The notes under the pieces were generated by a model. It worked only from the letters and a program-made list of their open reading frames with translations. It made no database searches and was not told where the DNA came from. Shown piece after piece: positions 5,865-15,560 of a stretch of 64,000 nucleotides of DNA. The stretch comes from Pseudomonas sp. Gutcm_11s. GTDB lineage: Bacteria > Pseudomonadota > Gammaproteobacteria > Pseudomonadales > Pseudomonadaceae. Numbering within the stretch: the stretch's first letter is position 1; each line of letters opens with the position of its first letter. A program made the translations under genes and the position numbers. The stretch is taken from positions 118,231-182,230 of the forward strand of contig NZ_JAQSUW010000011.1 of assembly GCF_028649395.1 (NCBI RefSeq), in the 5' to 3' direction.

Positions 5865-8777
5865 TCAGGCGCGCCGGCTGGCCAGCAGCAGGTCGTGGAA
5901 CTCCAGCAGCGGCACCGGCTTGCTGAACAGGTAGCCCTGGTACTGGTGGCAGCCCTGCTGCAGGAGGAACTCCAGCTGTTCCGGCTGCTCGACGCCCTCG
6001 GCGATCATCTGCAGGTTGAGGCTGCGCGCCATGGCGACGATGGCGCGGATGATCTCGGCGTCGTTGGGGTCGGTGGTGGCGTCGCGGACGAACGATTGGT
6101 CGATCTTCAGTACGTCCACCGGCAGGCGCTTGAGGTAGGTCAGCGAGCTGTAGCCGGTGCCGAAGTCGTCCATGGCGAAGCTCAGGCCGAGCTTCTTCAG
6201 GCGGTGCATCTTGGCGATGGTGTCGTCGAGGTTCTGGATGACGATGCCCTCGGTGATCTCCAGCTTGAGCATGCGTGCCGGTAGCTGGCTCTGCTGCAGG
6301 CTGCGTTCCACGCGCTCGACGAAGTCGTTCTGGCGGAACTGCCTCGGGCTGATGTTGACGCACAGCTGGAAGCTGTCGCGGCTGATCATGCCGTCGCGCA
6401 GCAGGCGGGAAGTGGCATGGCAGGCCTCGCTGATGACCCAGGCGCCGACCTCGAGGATCAGGCCGCTCTCTTCCAGGACCTGGATGAACAGCGCCGGAGA
6501 CTGCGGACCCAGGGTCGGATGGTGCCAGCGCAGCAGGGCCTCGCAGCCGATCACGCTGCCGTCGCGGGCGTCCACCTGGGGCTGGAAGTACAGCTCGAAC
6601 TCGCCGCGGGCCAGGGCCAGGCGCAGGTCGCTCTCCAGGCGCAGGCGTTCGCTGGCGGCGTCCTGCATGGCCTTGCGGAAAATCTGGATGGTGTTGCGCC
6701 CGGAGTCCTTGGCCCGGTACAGGGCGATGTCGGCGCGCTTGAGCAGGTCGGTGGGGTTGTCGCCGTGATCGGGAATCAGGGCGATGCCGATGCTCGGCGT
6801 CACTTGCAGGCGGTGGCCGTCCAGCAGCATCGGCTCGGCGAGCAGGCGGCGCAGCTTCTCCGCCACCTGGCGGACCTGGCGGTTGATCTCGGTGCGGCTG
6901 CCTTCCAGGCCGGAGAGCAGCACCACGAACTCGTCGCCGCCCAGGCGCGCCACCGTGTCTTCCAGGCGGACGCTGGCTTCCAGGCGCGCGGTGACCATCT
7001 TCAGTACGGCGTCGCCGACCGGATGGCCGAGCGAGTCGTTGATGTGCTTGAAGTGGTCCAGGTCGAGGAACAGCAGCGCGCCGTGCAGGGCGTGACGCTT
7101 GAGCAGGGCGATCTGCTGGGTCAGGCGATCCATCAGCAGGGCGCGGTTGGGCAGGTTGGTCAGCGGGTCGTGGTAGGCCAGGTGCTGGACCTGGGCCTGT
7201 GCGGCCTTCAGCTCGCTGATGTCGCGGGCATTGAGCAGCAGGCAGGGGGTGTTGTTCAGCTCGATGGGCTCGACGGAGACCTCGACCAGCTTGATGCTGC
7301 CGTCGCGGTGCTGGCCATGCATCTCCAGGTGGTGGGCGCGACCCTCGCTGCGCACCAGTTCCACCATGCGCGCGCGCTCTTCGGGGTGGGCCCAGACGTT
7401 GAGCTCCTGGGCGCTGCGGCCGATGACTTCGTCGGGGCGATAGCCGGTGAGGCGGCAGAAGCCCTCGTTGACCTCGATGTAGCGACCGCTGTCGCGCTCG
7501 GTGATGGTGATGGCGTCCGGGCTGGAGTGGAACGCCTTGGCGAACTTCTCCTGGCTGGCCTTCAAGGCGGCTTCGGCCGACTGGCGCGCGGTGATGTCGC
7601 GGAAAGTGGTGGTGATGCACAGCTGGCGATCGACGCGGATGAAGCGGCTGGACACCACGCAGGTCAGCTCGTGGCCATCCTTGGTGCGGTAGCGCGCCTC
7701 TTCATTGCTCAGGCCCTGTTGCTCGGTCAGCTTGTTGAACAGTTGCTCGCGCTGCTGGGTGTCGGCCCAGAAGCTCAGCTCGGCCGAGCTGTGGCCGACG
7801 ATCTCCTGGGGCTGCCAGCCGAAGGTCTGGCAGAAGCTCGGGTTGACCTCGATGAACATGCCGTCACGGATGCGCGTCACGCAGATCGGGTCCGGGCTGG
7901 CCTGGAACAGGGTGACGAATTTTTCCTCGGAGGCGGCCAGGCGCTGTTCGCGCTGCACGCGCTCGGTGATGTCCATGAGGATGCCGGCCATGCGCAGGGG
8001 CGCGCCCTGGCTGTCGCGGTAAAGCTTGGCAGTGCTCTCCAGGTAGCGCATCTCGCCGTTTTCCAGGCGCGTGCGGTAGGTTACCTGGTAGTCACGCTGT
8101 ACGCCGTCCACGGCATCGCGGTAGGCCTTGCGCATGATCGCGCGGTCTTCCTCGGGGACATGCTGGAAGAAGCCGCTGAATTCGCCGTGGAAGGGCTCGG
8201 CGCTAAGGCCGTGCAGGGTGGCGGCGCGCGCCGAGCCGTAAAGCATGCTGCTGGGGATGTGCCAGTCCCAGGTGCCCAGGTTGGCCGAGTCCAGGGCCAG
8301 GGTCAGGCGCTCCTGGCTGTCGCGCAGGGCCTGTTCCTGTTCCTGTTGGTCGGTGATCTCGCGGATCACCCCGAAGACCTGTTTGCGACCGTTGGCGTCC
8401 AGTTGCGCGCGCCCGCTGATTTCCAGCCAGTGCAGGCTGCCGTCCGGCCAGCGGATGCGATGGTGCATCGCGTCGGGAATGGTCTTGCCGTCGAGCACCT
8501 GCTGGAACAGGCGCTGGACCATGCTGCGGTCTTCTTCGGGGATCAGCTCGATGTAGTCGACCTGATGTTCCAGCGGGTGTCGTGGGTCCAGGCCGAACAG
8601 TGCCTGGGCGCCGCGCGACCAGTTGACCCTGCCGCTCTCGATGTCCCAGTACCAGGCGCCGAGGTGCGCGCCGGTCAGCGCTGCGAGCAGGCGCGGGGCG
8701 TCCTGCCAGGTCTTCTCGAACTCGGCGGGATCCAGGGCTGGGATATAGGGAAAGGGCGGCAGCTTAGGTTTGGACAT
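5865..8777 (-). CDS. PAS(x4)-GGDEF-EAL cyclic-di-GMP signalling protein
   Basis: A 970-aa cytoplasmic sensor-type protein without membrane segments. Four PAS modules lie at about residues 25-145, 155-275, 285-400 and 410-525. The GGDEF domain has an intact active site (GGDEF, 613-617) and an RLED inhibitory site (604-607) five residues upstream. The EAL domain has the metal and catalytic motifs EALLR (746-750), NISP, LEITEG, DDFGTGYSS and AEGVE. Both synthesis and hydrolysis of c-di-GMP look chemically possible, so the net activity is unknown. I chose the ATG before SKPKLPPF at 8777; an upstream in-frame ATG would add 23 non-homologous-looking residues. Confidence 0.9.
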   Translation of the reverse strand: MSKPKLPPFPYIPALDPAEFEKTWQDAPRLLAALTGAHLGAWYWDIESGRVNWSRGAQALFGLDPRHPLEHQVDYIELIPEEDRSMVQRLFQQVLDGKTIPDAMHHRIRWPDGSLHWLEISGRAQLDANGRKQVFGVIREITDQQEQEQALRDSQERLTLALDSANLGTWDWHIPSSMLYGSARAATLHGLSAEPFHGEFSGFFQHVPEEDRAIMRKAYRDAVDGVQRDYQVTYRTRLENGEMRYLESTAKLYRDSQGAPLRMAGILMDITERVQREQRLAASEEKFVTLFQASPDPICVTRIRDGMFIEVNPSFCQTFGWQPQEIVGHSSAELSFWADTQQREQLFNKLTEQQGLSNEEARYRTKDGHELTCVVSSRFIRVDRQLCITTTFRDITARQSAEAALKASQEKFAKAFHSSPDAITITERDSGRYIEVNEGFCRLTGYRPDEVIGRSAQELNVWAHPEERARMVELVRSEGRAHHLEMHGQHRDGSIKLVEVSVEPIELNNTPCLLLNARDISELKAAQAQVQHLAYHDPLTNLPNRALLMDRLTQQIALLKRHALHGALLFLDLDHFKHINDSLGHPVGDAVLKMVTARLEASVRLEDTVARLGGDEFVVLLSGLEGSRTEINRQVRQVAEKLRRLLAEPMLLDGHRLQVTPSIGIALIPDHGDNPTDLLKRADIALYRAKDSGRNTIQIFRKAMQDAASERLRLESDLRLALARGEFELYFQPQVDARDGSVIGCEALLRWHHPTLGPQSPALFIQVLEESGLILEVGAWVISEACHATSRLLRDGMISRDSFQLCVNISPRQFRQNDFVERVERSLQQSQLPARMLKLEITEGIVIQNLDDTIAKMHRLKKLGLSFAMDDFGTGYSSLTYLKRLPVDVLKIDQSFVRDATTDPNDAEIIRAIVAMARSLNLQMIAEGVEQPEQLEFLLQQGCHQYQGYLFSKPVPLLEFHDLLLASRRA

Positions 8778-8874
8778 TGCGATTCTCGTCCGGTGCTTGG
8801 CACGACATGGCCGCCTGGTTGCAAGGCGCATGGTAGAGGCATGCAAGCGTCTTTCTTATCGTTATGCCGCCACG

Positions 8875-9771
8875 TTAGCCGCTGATCGGCTCACAAGGCA
8901 AGTGACGTTGTTCGTCGAGCAGTGCCATGAAGGCTTTGGCCGCGTTGGAGAGGGTCCGTTCCCTGTGCAGGATGTAGCCGAGGCGGCGCTGCAGCTGGAT
9001 GCCGGGCAGTGGCAGGCGTACCACCTGGTCGTCGAGCATGGTGCGCGGCAGCACGCTCCAGGCCAGGCCGATGGAGACCATCATCTTGATGGTCTCCAGG
9101 TAGTTGGTGCTCATGGCGATGTTGGGGATCAGTCCTTGAGCCTGGAACAGGCCCTGGACGATGTGGTGGGTAAAGGTGTTGCCGCCGGGGAATACCGCCG
9201 GGTGCAGCGCCACGTCAGCCAGGCTCACCGCGCCGTTGCGCGCCAGCGGGTGCTCGGGTGCGGCGACGAAGTCCAGCGGGTCGTCCCACACCGGCACCGC
9301 ATGCACCGGCTCGCGGGTCTCGGGGGCCAGGGTGATCACCGCCAGCTCGGCGCGGCCGTGGAGGATCTCCTCGTAGGCCACTTCGGAATCGAGGAACTGG
9401 ATGTCCAGCGCCACCTGCGGATGCGCCCGGGTGAAGGCGCGCAGCAGTGGCGGCAGGCGATGCAGGCCGATGTGGTGGCTGGTGGCCAGGGTCAGGCGGC
9501 CGGACACCTCACCATTGAGGTTGGTCAAGGCGCGGCGGGTGTCGTCCAGTACATTGAGGATCTGGTAGGCGCGTGGCAGCAGGGCGCGGCCGGCCTCGGT
9601 CAGGCTCACCTCGCGGCCCAGGCGGTCGAACAGGCGGGTGTCGAGCTGCTGCTCCAGGCCGGCGATGCGCTTGCTCACGGCCGGCTGGGTCAGGTGCAGG
9701 CGCTCGGCGGCCTCGGAGAAGCTGCCGGCCTCGGCGATGGCGATGAAGGCGTTGAGGTTGGCCAGATCCAT
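8875..9771 (-). CDS. LysR-family transcriptional regulator divergent from leuC
   Basis: A 298-aa protein with the LysR winged HTH at residues 1-60 (LNAFIAIAEAGSFSEAAERL, then TQPAVSKRI) and a C-terminal periplasmic-binding-like effector domain from about residue 90. It is transcribed away from leuC, a standard LysR arrangement. The 174-bp shared region holds an inverted repeat with T-N11-A spacing. It may act on leuC or on itself; the inducer is unknown. Confidence 0.88.
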   Translation of the reverse strand: MDLANLNAFIAIAEAGSFSEAAERLHLTQPAVSKRIAGLEQQLDTRLFDRLGREVSLTEAGRALLPRAYQILNVLDDTRRALTNLNGEVSGRLTLATSHHIGLHRLPPLLRAFTRAHPQVALDIQFLDSEVAYEEILHGRAELAVITLAPETREPVHAVPVWDDPLDFVAAPEHPLARNGAVSLADVALHPAVFPGGNTFTHHIVQGLFQAQGLIPNIAMSTNYLETIKMMVSIGLAWSVLPRTMLDDQVVRLPLPGIQLQRRLGYILHRERTLSNAAKAFMALLDEQRHLPCEPISG

Positions 9772-9814
9772 GTGTCGGTGCTCGGCGTGTAGTTGCCGGT
9801 CTTATATCGCATCG

Positions 9815-9831
9815 CATTCCCGTCAGGAATG
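9815..9831. promoter_or_regulatory. Candidate LysR-type operator (T-N11-A palindrome)
   Basis: CATTCC (9815-9820) and GGAATG (9826-9831) are perfect inverted arms around CGTCA. A T and an A are 11 bases apart within the palindrome, as in LysR boxes. It lies in the gap between the divergent LysR gene and leuC. Confidence 0.5.
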
Positions 9832-9851
9832 TTTTGAATAAAAAATATGAA

Positions 9852-9881
9852 TTGGAGTTATTTGATCCGAATCCCTAGGAT
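9852..9881 (+). promoter_or_regulatory. Possible sigma-70 promoter of leuC
   Basis: TTGGAG (9852-9857) and TAGGAT (9876-9881) are separated by 18 bp, about 65 bp upstream of the leuC start. The match is moderate. I see no convincing leucine-rich leader peptide. Confidence 0.35.
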
Positions 9882-9945
9882 CGCCACATCAGCAGAAGGG
9901 TTATAAGCCCTCAGCAAGCACATGACCTGATCGAGGACATAGCAG

Positions 9946-11373
9946 ATGGCCGGCAAGACGCTCTACGACAAGCTCTGGGAAATGCACGAGGTGAAGCGCC
10001 GCGACGACGGTTCGTCGCTGATCTACATCGACCGGCAGATCCTCCACGAAGTGACCTCGCCCCAGGCTTTCGAGGGCCTGCGTCTGGCCGGGCGCAAGCC
10101 GTGGCGCATCGACGCCAACATCGCCACCCCGGACCATAACGTGCCGACCACCAAGGCCGAGCGCCAGGGTGGCCTGGAAGCCATCGTCGACGAAGTCTCT
10201 CGCATCCAGGTGCAGACTCTCGACGAGAACTGCGATGACTTCGGCATCCTCGAGTTCAAGATGAACGACAGCCGCCAGGGCATCGTCCACGTGGTCGGTC
10301 CGGAGCAGGGCGCCACCCTGCCGGGCATGACCGTGGTCTGCGGCGACTCGCACACTTCCACCCACGGTGCCTTTGGCGCCCTGGCTCACGGCATCGGCAC
10401 CTCCGAGGTCGAGCACGTGCTCGCCACCCAGTGCCTGGTGGCCAAGAAGATGAAGAACATGCAGGTGCGCGTGGAGGGCCAGTTGCCCTTCGGCGTGACT
10501 GCCAAGGACATCGTCCTCGCGGTGATCGGCAAGATCGGCACCGCCGGTGGCAATGGCCATGCGCTGGAGTTCGCCGGCAGCGCGATTCGCGACCTGTCGC
10601 TGGAAGGCCGCATGACCATCTGCAACATGTCCATCGAGGCCGGTGCCCGCGTCGGCCTGGTAGCGGTGGACGAGAAGACCATCGCCTACGTCGAAGGCCG
10701 CCCGTTCGCACCCAAGGGTGGCGACTGGGACAAGGCAGTGGCCCAGTGGCGCGGTCTGGTCTCCGATGAGGACGCGGTGTTCGACACCGTGGTCGAGCTC
10801 AAGGCCGAAGACATCAAGCCGCAGGTCAGCTGGGGCACCTCGCCGGAAATGGTCCTGGCCGTCGACCAGAACGTGCCGGACCCGGCCGTTGAGGCTGACC
10901 CGGTGAAGAAGGATTCGATCACCCGTGCCCTGAAGTACATGGGCCTGACCGCCAACCAGGCGATCACCGATATCCAGCTGGATCGCGTGTTCATCGGCTC
11001 CTGCACCAACTCGCGCATCGAAGACCTGCGTGCTGCTGCCGAGGTGGCCAAGGGTCGCAAGGTCGCTGCGACCGTCAAGCAGGCGCTGGTCGTACCCGGC
11101 TCCGGCCTGGTCAAGGCGCAGGCCGAGCAGGAAGGTTTGGACAAGATCTTCATCGAGGCCGGTTTCGAGTGGCGTGAACCGGGCTGCTCCATGTGCCTGG
11201 CGATGAACCCGGACAAGCTGGGCAGTGGCGAGCATTGCGCCTCGACCTCCAACCGCAACTTCGAAGGCCGTCAGGGTGCCGGTGGTCGTACCCACCTGGT
11301 CAGCCCGGCCATGGCCGCCGCCGCCGCGGTGACCGGCCGTTTCATCGACGTGCGTGAACTGATCCAGGCCTGA
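9946..11373 (+). CDS. leuC: 3-isopropylmalate dehydratase, large subunit
   Basis: Aconitase-family [4Fe-4S] subunit that with LeuD isomerises 2- to 3-isopropylmalate in leucine synthesis. At 475 aa it is full length. The iron-sulfur ligands are in GSCTNSR and in the GCSMCLAMN segment near the C-terminus. The substrate-region motif [14 protein letters not shown] is also present. GAGGAC lies about seven bases before the ATG. It is the first gene of leuC-leuD-leuB. Confidence 0.96.
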   Translation: MAGKTLYDKLWEMHEVKRRDDGSSLIYIDRQILHEVTSPQAFEGLRLAGRKPWRIDANIATPDHNVPTTKAERQGGLEAIVDEVSRIQVQTLDENCDDFGILEFKMNDSRQGIVHVVGPEQGATLPGMTVVCGDSHTSTHGAFGALAHGIGTSEVEHVLATQCLVAKKMKNMQVRVEGQLPFGVTAKDIVLAVIGKIGTAGGNGHALEFAGSAIRDLSLEGRMTICNMSIEAGARVGLVAVDEKTIAYVEGRPFAPKGGDWDKAVAQWRGLVSDEDAVFDTVVELKAEDIKPQVSWGTSPEMVLAVDQNVPDPAVEADPVKKDSITRALKYMGLTANQAITDIQLDRVFIGSCTNSRIEDLRAAAEVAKGRKVAATVKQALVVPGSGLVKAQAEQEGLDKIFIEAGFEWREPGCSMCLAMNPDKLGSGEHCASTSNRNFEGRQGAGGRTHLVSPAMAAAAAVTGRFIDVRELIQA

Positions 11374-11384
11374 GGAGACCGAAC

Positions 11385-12032
11385 ATGAAAGCCTTTACCC
11401 AGCACACCGGTCTAGTCGCGCCGCTCGATCGCGCCAACGTCGACACCGATCAGATCATTCCCAAGCAGTTCCTCAAGTCGATCAAGCGCAGTGGTTTCGG
11501 CCCCAACCTGTTCGACGAGTGGCGCTACCTGGACGTCGGTCAGCCCAACCAGGACTGCTCCGGCCGTCCGATCAATAAAGAGTTCGTGCTGAACTTCCCG
11601 CGCTACCAGGGCGCCAGCGTGCTGCTGGCCCGCGAGAACTTCGGCTGCGGCTCCTCCCGCGAGCACGCGCCATGGGCGCTGGACGAGTACGGCTTCCGTA
11701 CCGTGATCGCGCCGAGCTTCGCCGACATCTTCTTCAACAACAGCTTCAAGAACGGCCTGTTGCCGATCGTCCTCAAGGACGAGGAGATGGACGAGCTGTT
11801 CCAGCAGGCCGAGGCCACCGAGGGCTATCAGCTGACCGTGGACCTGGCGGCGCAGACCGTGACCCGTCCGGACGGCGTGCAGTACCACTTCGAGGTCGAT
11901 GCCTTCCGCAAGCACTGCCTGCTCAACGGTTTCGACGATATCGGCCTGACCCTGCAGGACGCTGAGGCGATCAAGGCCTTCGAAGGCAAACATCAGCAGA
12001 GCAGCCCGTGGCTGTTCGGCGCCATCAAGTAA
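11385..12032 (+). CDS. leuD: 3-isopropylmalate dehydratase, small subunit
   Basis: The swivelling subunit that completes the LeuCD active site. It has 215 aa with the family motifs [14 protein letters not shown] near the N-terminus and [15 protein letters not shown] in the middle. It starts 11 bp after leuC with GGAG just ahead of the ATG. Confidence 0.96.
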   Translation: MKAFTQHTGLVAPLDRANVDTDQIIPKQFLKSIKRSGFGPNLFDEWRYLDVGQPNQDCSGRPINKEFVLNFPRYQGASVLLARENFGCGSSREHAPWALDEYGFRTVIAPSFADIFFNNSFKNGLLPIVLKDEEMDELFQQAEATEGYQLTVDLAAQTVTRPDGVQYHFEVDAFRKHCLLNGFDDIGLTLQDAEAIKAFEGKHQQSSPWLFGAIK

Positions 12033-12045
12033 TCAAGGAACATCC

Positions 12046-13128
12046 ATGAGCAAGCAGATTCTGGTTCTCCCTGGCGACGGTATCGGCCCGGAGATCATGG
12101 CCGAGGCGGTCAAGGTGCTGAACCTGGCCAACGACAAGTACGTGCTGGGCTTCGAGCTGTCCTTCGATGACCTGGGTGGCGCCGCCATCGACCGCTACGG
12201 CGTGCCGCTGGCCGACGAGACCCTGGATCGCGCGCGCGCTGCCGATGCCGTGCTGCTCGGCGCCGTTGGCGGTCCGAAGTGGGACACTATCGATCCGGCC
12301 ATCCGCCCGGAGCGCGGCCTGCTGAAGATTCGTTCGCAGCTGGGCCTGTTCGGCAACCTGCGCCCGGCCATCCTCTATCCGCAACTGGCCGAGGCTTCCA
12401 GCCTCAAGCCGGAAGTGGTCGCCGGCCTGGACATCCTCATCGTCCGTGAGCTGACCGGTGGCATCTACTTCGGCCAGCCGCGCGAGAGCAAGGTGCTGGA
12501 GAACGGCGAGCGCATGGCCTACGACACCCTGCCGTACAGCGAGAGCGAGATTCGCCGCATCGCCAAGGTCGGCTTCGACATGGCCCGCGTGCGCAACAAG
12601 AAGCTGTGCTCGGTGGACAAGGCCAACGTGCTGGCTTCCAGCCAGCTGTGGCGCGCCGTGGTCGAGGAAGTGGCCAAGGACTACCCGGACGTCGAGCTGT
12701 CGCACATGTACGTCGACAACGCTGCCATGCAGCTGGTGCGTGCGCCCAAGCAGTTCGACGTGATGGTCACCGACAACATGTTTGGCGACATCCTCTCGGA
12801 CGAGGCCTCCATGCTCACCGGCTCGATCGGCATGCTGCCGTCGGCCTCGTTGGATGCCAACAACAAGGGCATGTACGAGCCGTGCCACGGCTCCGCCCCG
12901 GACATCGCCGGCAAGGGCATCGCCAACCCGCTGGCGACCATCCTCTCGGTGTCCATGATGCTGCGTTACAGCTTTGGCCAGGTTGCTGCAGCCGATGCCA
13001 TCGAGCAGGCCGTGAGCCTGGTGCTGGATCAGGGCCTGCGTACCGGCGACATCTGGTCGGAAGGCAAGACCAAGGTCGGTACCGCCGCCATGGGTGATGC
13101 GGTAGTCGAGGCGCTGCGTAGTCTGTAA
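12046..13128 (+). CDS. leuB: 3-isopropylmalate dehydrogenase
   Basis: NAD-dependent oxidative decarboxylation of 3-isopropylmalate to 2-oxoisocaproate, in the cytoplasm. At 360 aa it is standard. It opens with [10 protein letters not shown] and has [10 protein letters not shown], the metal-binding region [16 protein letters not shown], and the adenine-binding loop [14 protein letters not shown]. It begins 13 bp after leuD, so the three leu genes are one operon. From memory, some pseudomonads have a methyltransferase gene between leuD and leuB; none is present here. Confidence 0.96.
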   Translation: MSKQILVLPGDGIGPEIMAEAVKVLNLANDKYVLGFELSFDDLGGAAIDRYGVPLADETLDRARAADAVLLGAVGGPKWDTIDPAIRPERGLLKIRSQLGLFGNLRPAILYPQLAEASSLKPEVVAGLDILIVRELTGGIYFGQPRESKVLENGERMAYDTLPYSESEIRRIAKVGFDMARVRNKKLCSVDKANVLASSQLWRAVVEEVAKDYPDVELSHMYVDNAAMQLVRAPKQFDVMVTDNMFGDILSDEASMLTGSIGMLPSASLDANNKGMYEPCHGSAPDIAGKGIANPLATILSVSMMLRYSFGQVAAADAIEQAVSLVLDQGLRTGDIWSEGKTKVGTAAMGDAVVEALRSL

Positions 13129-13185
13129 TCTTTCCGGCCCCGTCCAGCTATCAGGACGGAGCCGCTTATAGAGGTGTGAGTCGTT

Positions 13186-14298
13186 ATGAAACGTGTAGGT
13201 CTGATCGGTTGGCGCGGTATGGTCGGTTCCGTGCTCATGCAGCGCATGCTGGAAGAGCGTGACTTCGACCTGATCGAGCCGGTGTTCTTCACCACTTCCA
13301 ACGTCGGCGGCCAAGGCCCGGCGATTGGCAAGGACGTCGCCCCGCTGAAGGATGCCTACAGCATCGACGAGCTGAAGACCCTCGACGTGATCCTGACCTG
13401 CCAGGGCGGCGACTACACCAGCGAAGTCTTCCCCAAGCTGCGCGAAGCCGGCTGGAACGGCTACTGGATCGACGCGGCCTCCAGCCTGCGCATGGCCGAT
13501 GACTCGGTGATCGTGCTGGACCCGGTCAACCGCAAGGTCATCGACCAGTCGCTGGACGCTGGCACCAAGAACTACATCGGCGGCAACTGCACCGTCAGCC
13601 TGATGCTGATGGCCCTGGGCGGTCTGTACGAAGCCGGTCTGGTCGAGTGGATGAGCGCCATGACCTACCAGGCGGCCTCCGGCGCCGGCGCGCAGAACAT
13701 GCGCGAGCTGATCAAGCAGATGGGCGCGATCAACGCGTCCGTGGCCGATGAGCTGGCCGACCCGGCTAGCGCCATTCTCGACATCGACCGCAAGGTCGCT
13801 GAGGCTATGCGCGGTGAGTCGTTCCCGGTCGACAACTTCGGCGTGCCGCTGGCCGGCAGCCTGATCCCCTACATCGACAAGGAACTGCCCAACGGTCAGA
13901 GCCGTGAAGAGTGGAAGGGCCAGGCCGAGACCAACAAGATCCTCGGTCGCTTCAAGAGCCCGATCCCGGTGGACGGCCTGTGCGTGCGCATCGGCGCCAT
14001 GCGTTGCCACAGCCAGGCGCTGACCATCAAGCTGAACAAGGACGTGCCGATGGCTGACATCGAAGGCCTGATCAGCCAGCACAATCCCTGGGTCAAGCTG
14101 GTGCCGAATACCCGCGAAGCGAGCATTCGCGACCTCGGTCCGACTGCCGTCACCGGCACCCTGAGCGTACCGGTCGGTCGCCTGCGCAAGCTCAACATGG
14201 GCACCCAGTACCTTGGCGCCTTCACCGTCGGCGACCAGCTGCTGTGGGGCGCGGCCGAGCCGCTGCGCCGCATGCTGCGTATCCTGCTGGAGCGTTGA
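13186..14298 (+). CDS. asd: Aspartate-semialdehyde dehydrogenase
   Basis: Reduces aspartyl phosphate to aspartate semialdehyde, the branch point to lysine/diaminopimelate, threonine and methionine. It has 370 aa of the Gram-negative type: NADP loop near the start ([11 protein letters not shown]), catalytic cysteine in GGNCTVSLM, and the substrate region around [11 protein letters not shown]. It follows leuB by 57 bp and ends in a strong terminator. Confidence 0.95.
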   Translation: MKRVGLIGWRGMVGSVLMQRMLEERDFDLIEPVFFTTSNVGGQGPAIGKDVAPLKDAYSIDELKTLDVILTCQGGDYTSEVFPKLREAGWNGYWIDAASSLRMADDSVIVLDPVNRKVIDQSLDAGTKNYIGGNCTVSLMLMALGGLYEAGLVEWMSAMTYQAASGAGAQNMRELIKQMGAINASVADELADPASAILDIDRKVAEAMRGESFPVDNFGVPLAGSLIPYIDKELPNGQSREEWKGQAETNKILGRFKSPIPVDGLCVRIGAMRCHSQALTIKLNKDVPMADIEGLISQHNPWVKLVPNTREASIRDLGPTAVTGTLSVPVGRLRKLNMGTQYLGAFTVGDQLLWGAAEPLRRMLRILLER

Positions 14299-14317
14299 GC
14301 GCCAGCGTAGTGCCAGA

Positions 14318-14347
14318 GGGCCGGTCATTGACCGGCCCTTTTTATTT
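14318..14347 (+). terminator. Intrinsic terminator after asd
   Basis: GGGCCGGTC (14318-14326) pairs perfectly with GACCGGCCC (14330-14338) across a three-base loop. TTTTTATTTT follows. Confidence 0.9.
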
Positions 14348-14402
14348 TCCGGTCCGGGCGAGTAGAGTGCCGGCCAATCCGCTATTGCCTTGAGGTTTTC
14401 CG

Positions 14403-15407
14403 ATGTCCAAGACCCTCGATATCGCCGTGATCGGCGCCACCGGTACCGTCGGCGAAGCCCTGGTGCAGCTCCTGGAGGAGCGCGAGTTCCCAGTCGGTAG
14501 CCTGCATTTGCTGGCCGGTGGCGATTCTGCCGGTCAGGCCGTGCCGTTCCGTGGCAAGAATCTGCGGGTGCGGGAGTTGGCTGGCTTCGATTTCGCCCAG
14601 GTGCAGCTGGCGTTCTTCGCCGCTGGTGAGGAGGTCAGCCGACAGTGCGCGCTGCAGGCCCATGGCGCCGGCTGCTCGGTGATCGATCTGAGCGGGGCTC
14701 TGGAGCACGGCCTGCCCATCGTGCCCGAGGCCAACGGCGAATTGCTCGGTGGGGCGACGGCTCCCTTCCTATTAGTAAGCCCGGCTCCGGTCGCCACCGC
14801 TCTGGCCGCCGTGCTGGCGCCGCTGCGTACCAGTCTTGGTCTGCGCCGGATCACGCTGAATGCCGTGCTCTCGGTCTCCAGCCTGGGGCGTGCCGGGGTA
14901 ACCGAGTTGGCTCGCCAGACTACCGAGCTGCTCAACATGCGCCCGCTGGAGCCTCAGCAGTTCGATCGCCAGGTGGCATTCAATGTATTGGCTCAGGCTG
15001 GCGCGCTGGGCGAGGGTGGTCACGCCAAGGTGGAGTTGCAGATCGCCCGCGATCTCAAGCGGGTGCTGGCGGTCGACGGGCTGAAGGTCTCGGTTAGCTG
15101 CGCCGTGGCGCCGGTGTTCTTCGGTGACAGCCTGGCAGTTTCCCTGGAACTGGATGCGCCGGTGGATCTGCCGGAAATCACCCGCCTGCTGGAGCAGCAG
15201 AGTGGTATCGAGCTGGTGGAGCAGGGCGATTATCCGACCGTGGTTGGTGACGCGGTGGGGCAGGACGAGCTGTATGTTGGGCGGCTACGCATCGGCATGG
15301 ATGACCCGGCGGAGCTCAATTTGTGCATTGCGTCAGATAATGTGCGAAAAGGCTCTTCGCTCAATGCTGTGCAAATTGGTGAGTTGTTGATAAAACACTA
15401 TCTGTAA
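14403..15407 (+). CDS. usg: USG-1 / Asd-like protein without the catalytic cysteine
   Basis: A 334-aa paralogue of aspartate-semialdehyde dehydrogenase with a normal dinucleotide loop (VIGATGTVGEAL) and the dimerisation fold. At the place where active enzymes have NPNCST, this protein has SPAPVA (residues 126-131), with Pro129 where the nucleophilic Cys should be. It therefore cannot form the thioacyl intermediate. This fits the USG-1 group often encoded between asd and fimV or truA. Its real role is unknown. It has its own start region after the asd terminator. Confidence 0.85.
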   Translation: MSKTLDIAVIGATGTVGEALVQLLEEREFPVGSLHLLAGGDSAGQAVPFRGKNLRVRELAGFDFAQVQLAFFAAGEEVSRQCALQAHGAGCSVIDLSGALEHGLPIVPEANGELLGGATAPFLLVSPAPVATALAAVLAPLRTSLGLRRITLNAVLSVSSLGRAGVTELARQTTELLNMRPLEPQQFDRQVAFNVLAQAGALGEGGHAKVELQIARDLKRVLAVDGLKVSVSCAVAPVFFGDSLAVSLELDAPVDLPEITRLLEQQSGIELVEQGDYPTVVGDAVGQDELYVGRLRIGMDDPAELNLCIASDNVRKGSSLNAVQIGELLIKHYL

Positions 15408-15426
15408 AAGATACTTAGCCCCAAAT

Positions 15427-15455
15427 TTGAAGAATTATTCTAGCTTGGCAATACT
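15427..15455 (+). promoter_or_regulatory. Likely sigma-70 promoter of fimV
   Basis: TTGAAG (15427-15432) and AATACT (15450-15455) are separated by 17 bp in an AT-rich patch between usg and fimV. A 5' UTR of about 100 bases would follow, containing a small CTCGT/ACGAG hairpin near 15520. Confidence 0.5.
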
Positions 15456-15560
15456 GTTTTGGTAGTTCGCTGACGGGGAGCCGCTTTCGGGTGGGTGCAG
15501 GCAGCGCGCTTCAAATCCTCTCGTTCAACGAGAAAAAAAGATAAAACAAGGGATTACGCT

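Noticed and set aside
6417..8885. Plus-strand frame of over 800 codons opposite the PAS-GGDEF-EAL gene
   Set aside because: The minus strand holds all domain motifs; the plus frame is a GC-skew shadow.
12025..14328. Very long minus-strand open frame (over 700 codons) across leuB and asd
   Set aside because: It is the antisense of two clearly conserved genes; the composition (His, Gln, Ala, Gly-rich) is that of a high-GC shadow frame and there is no ribosome-binding site.
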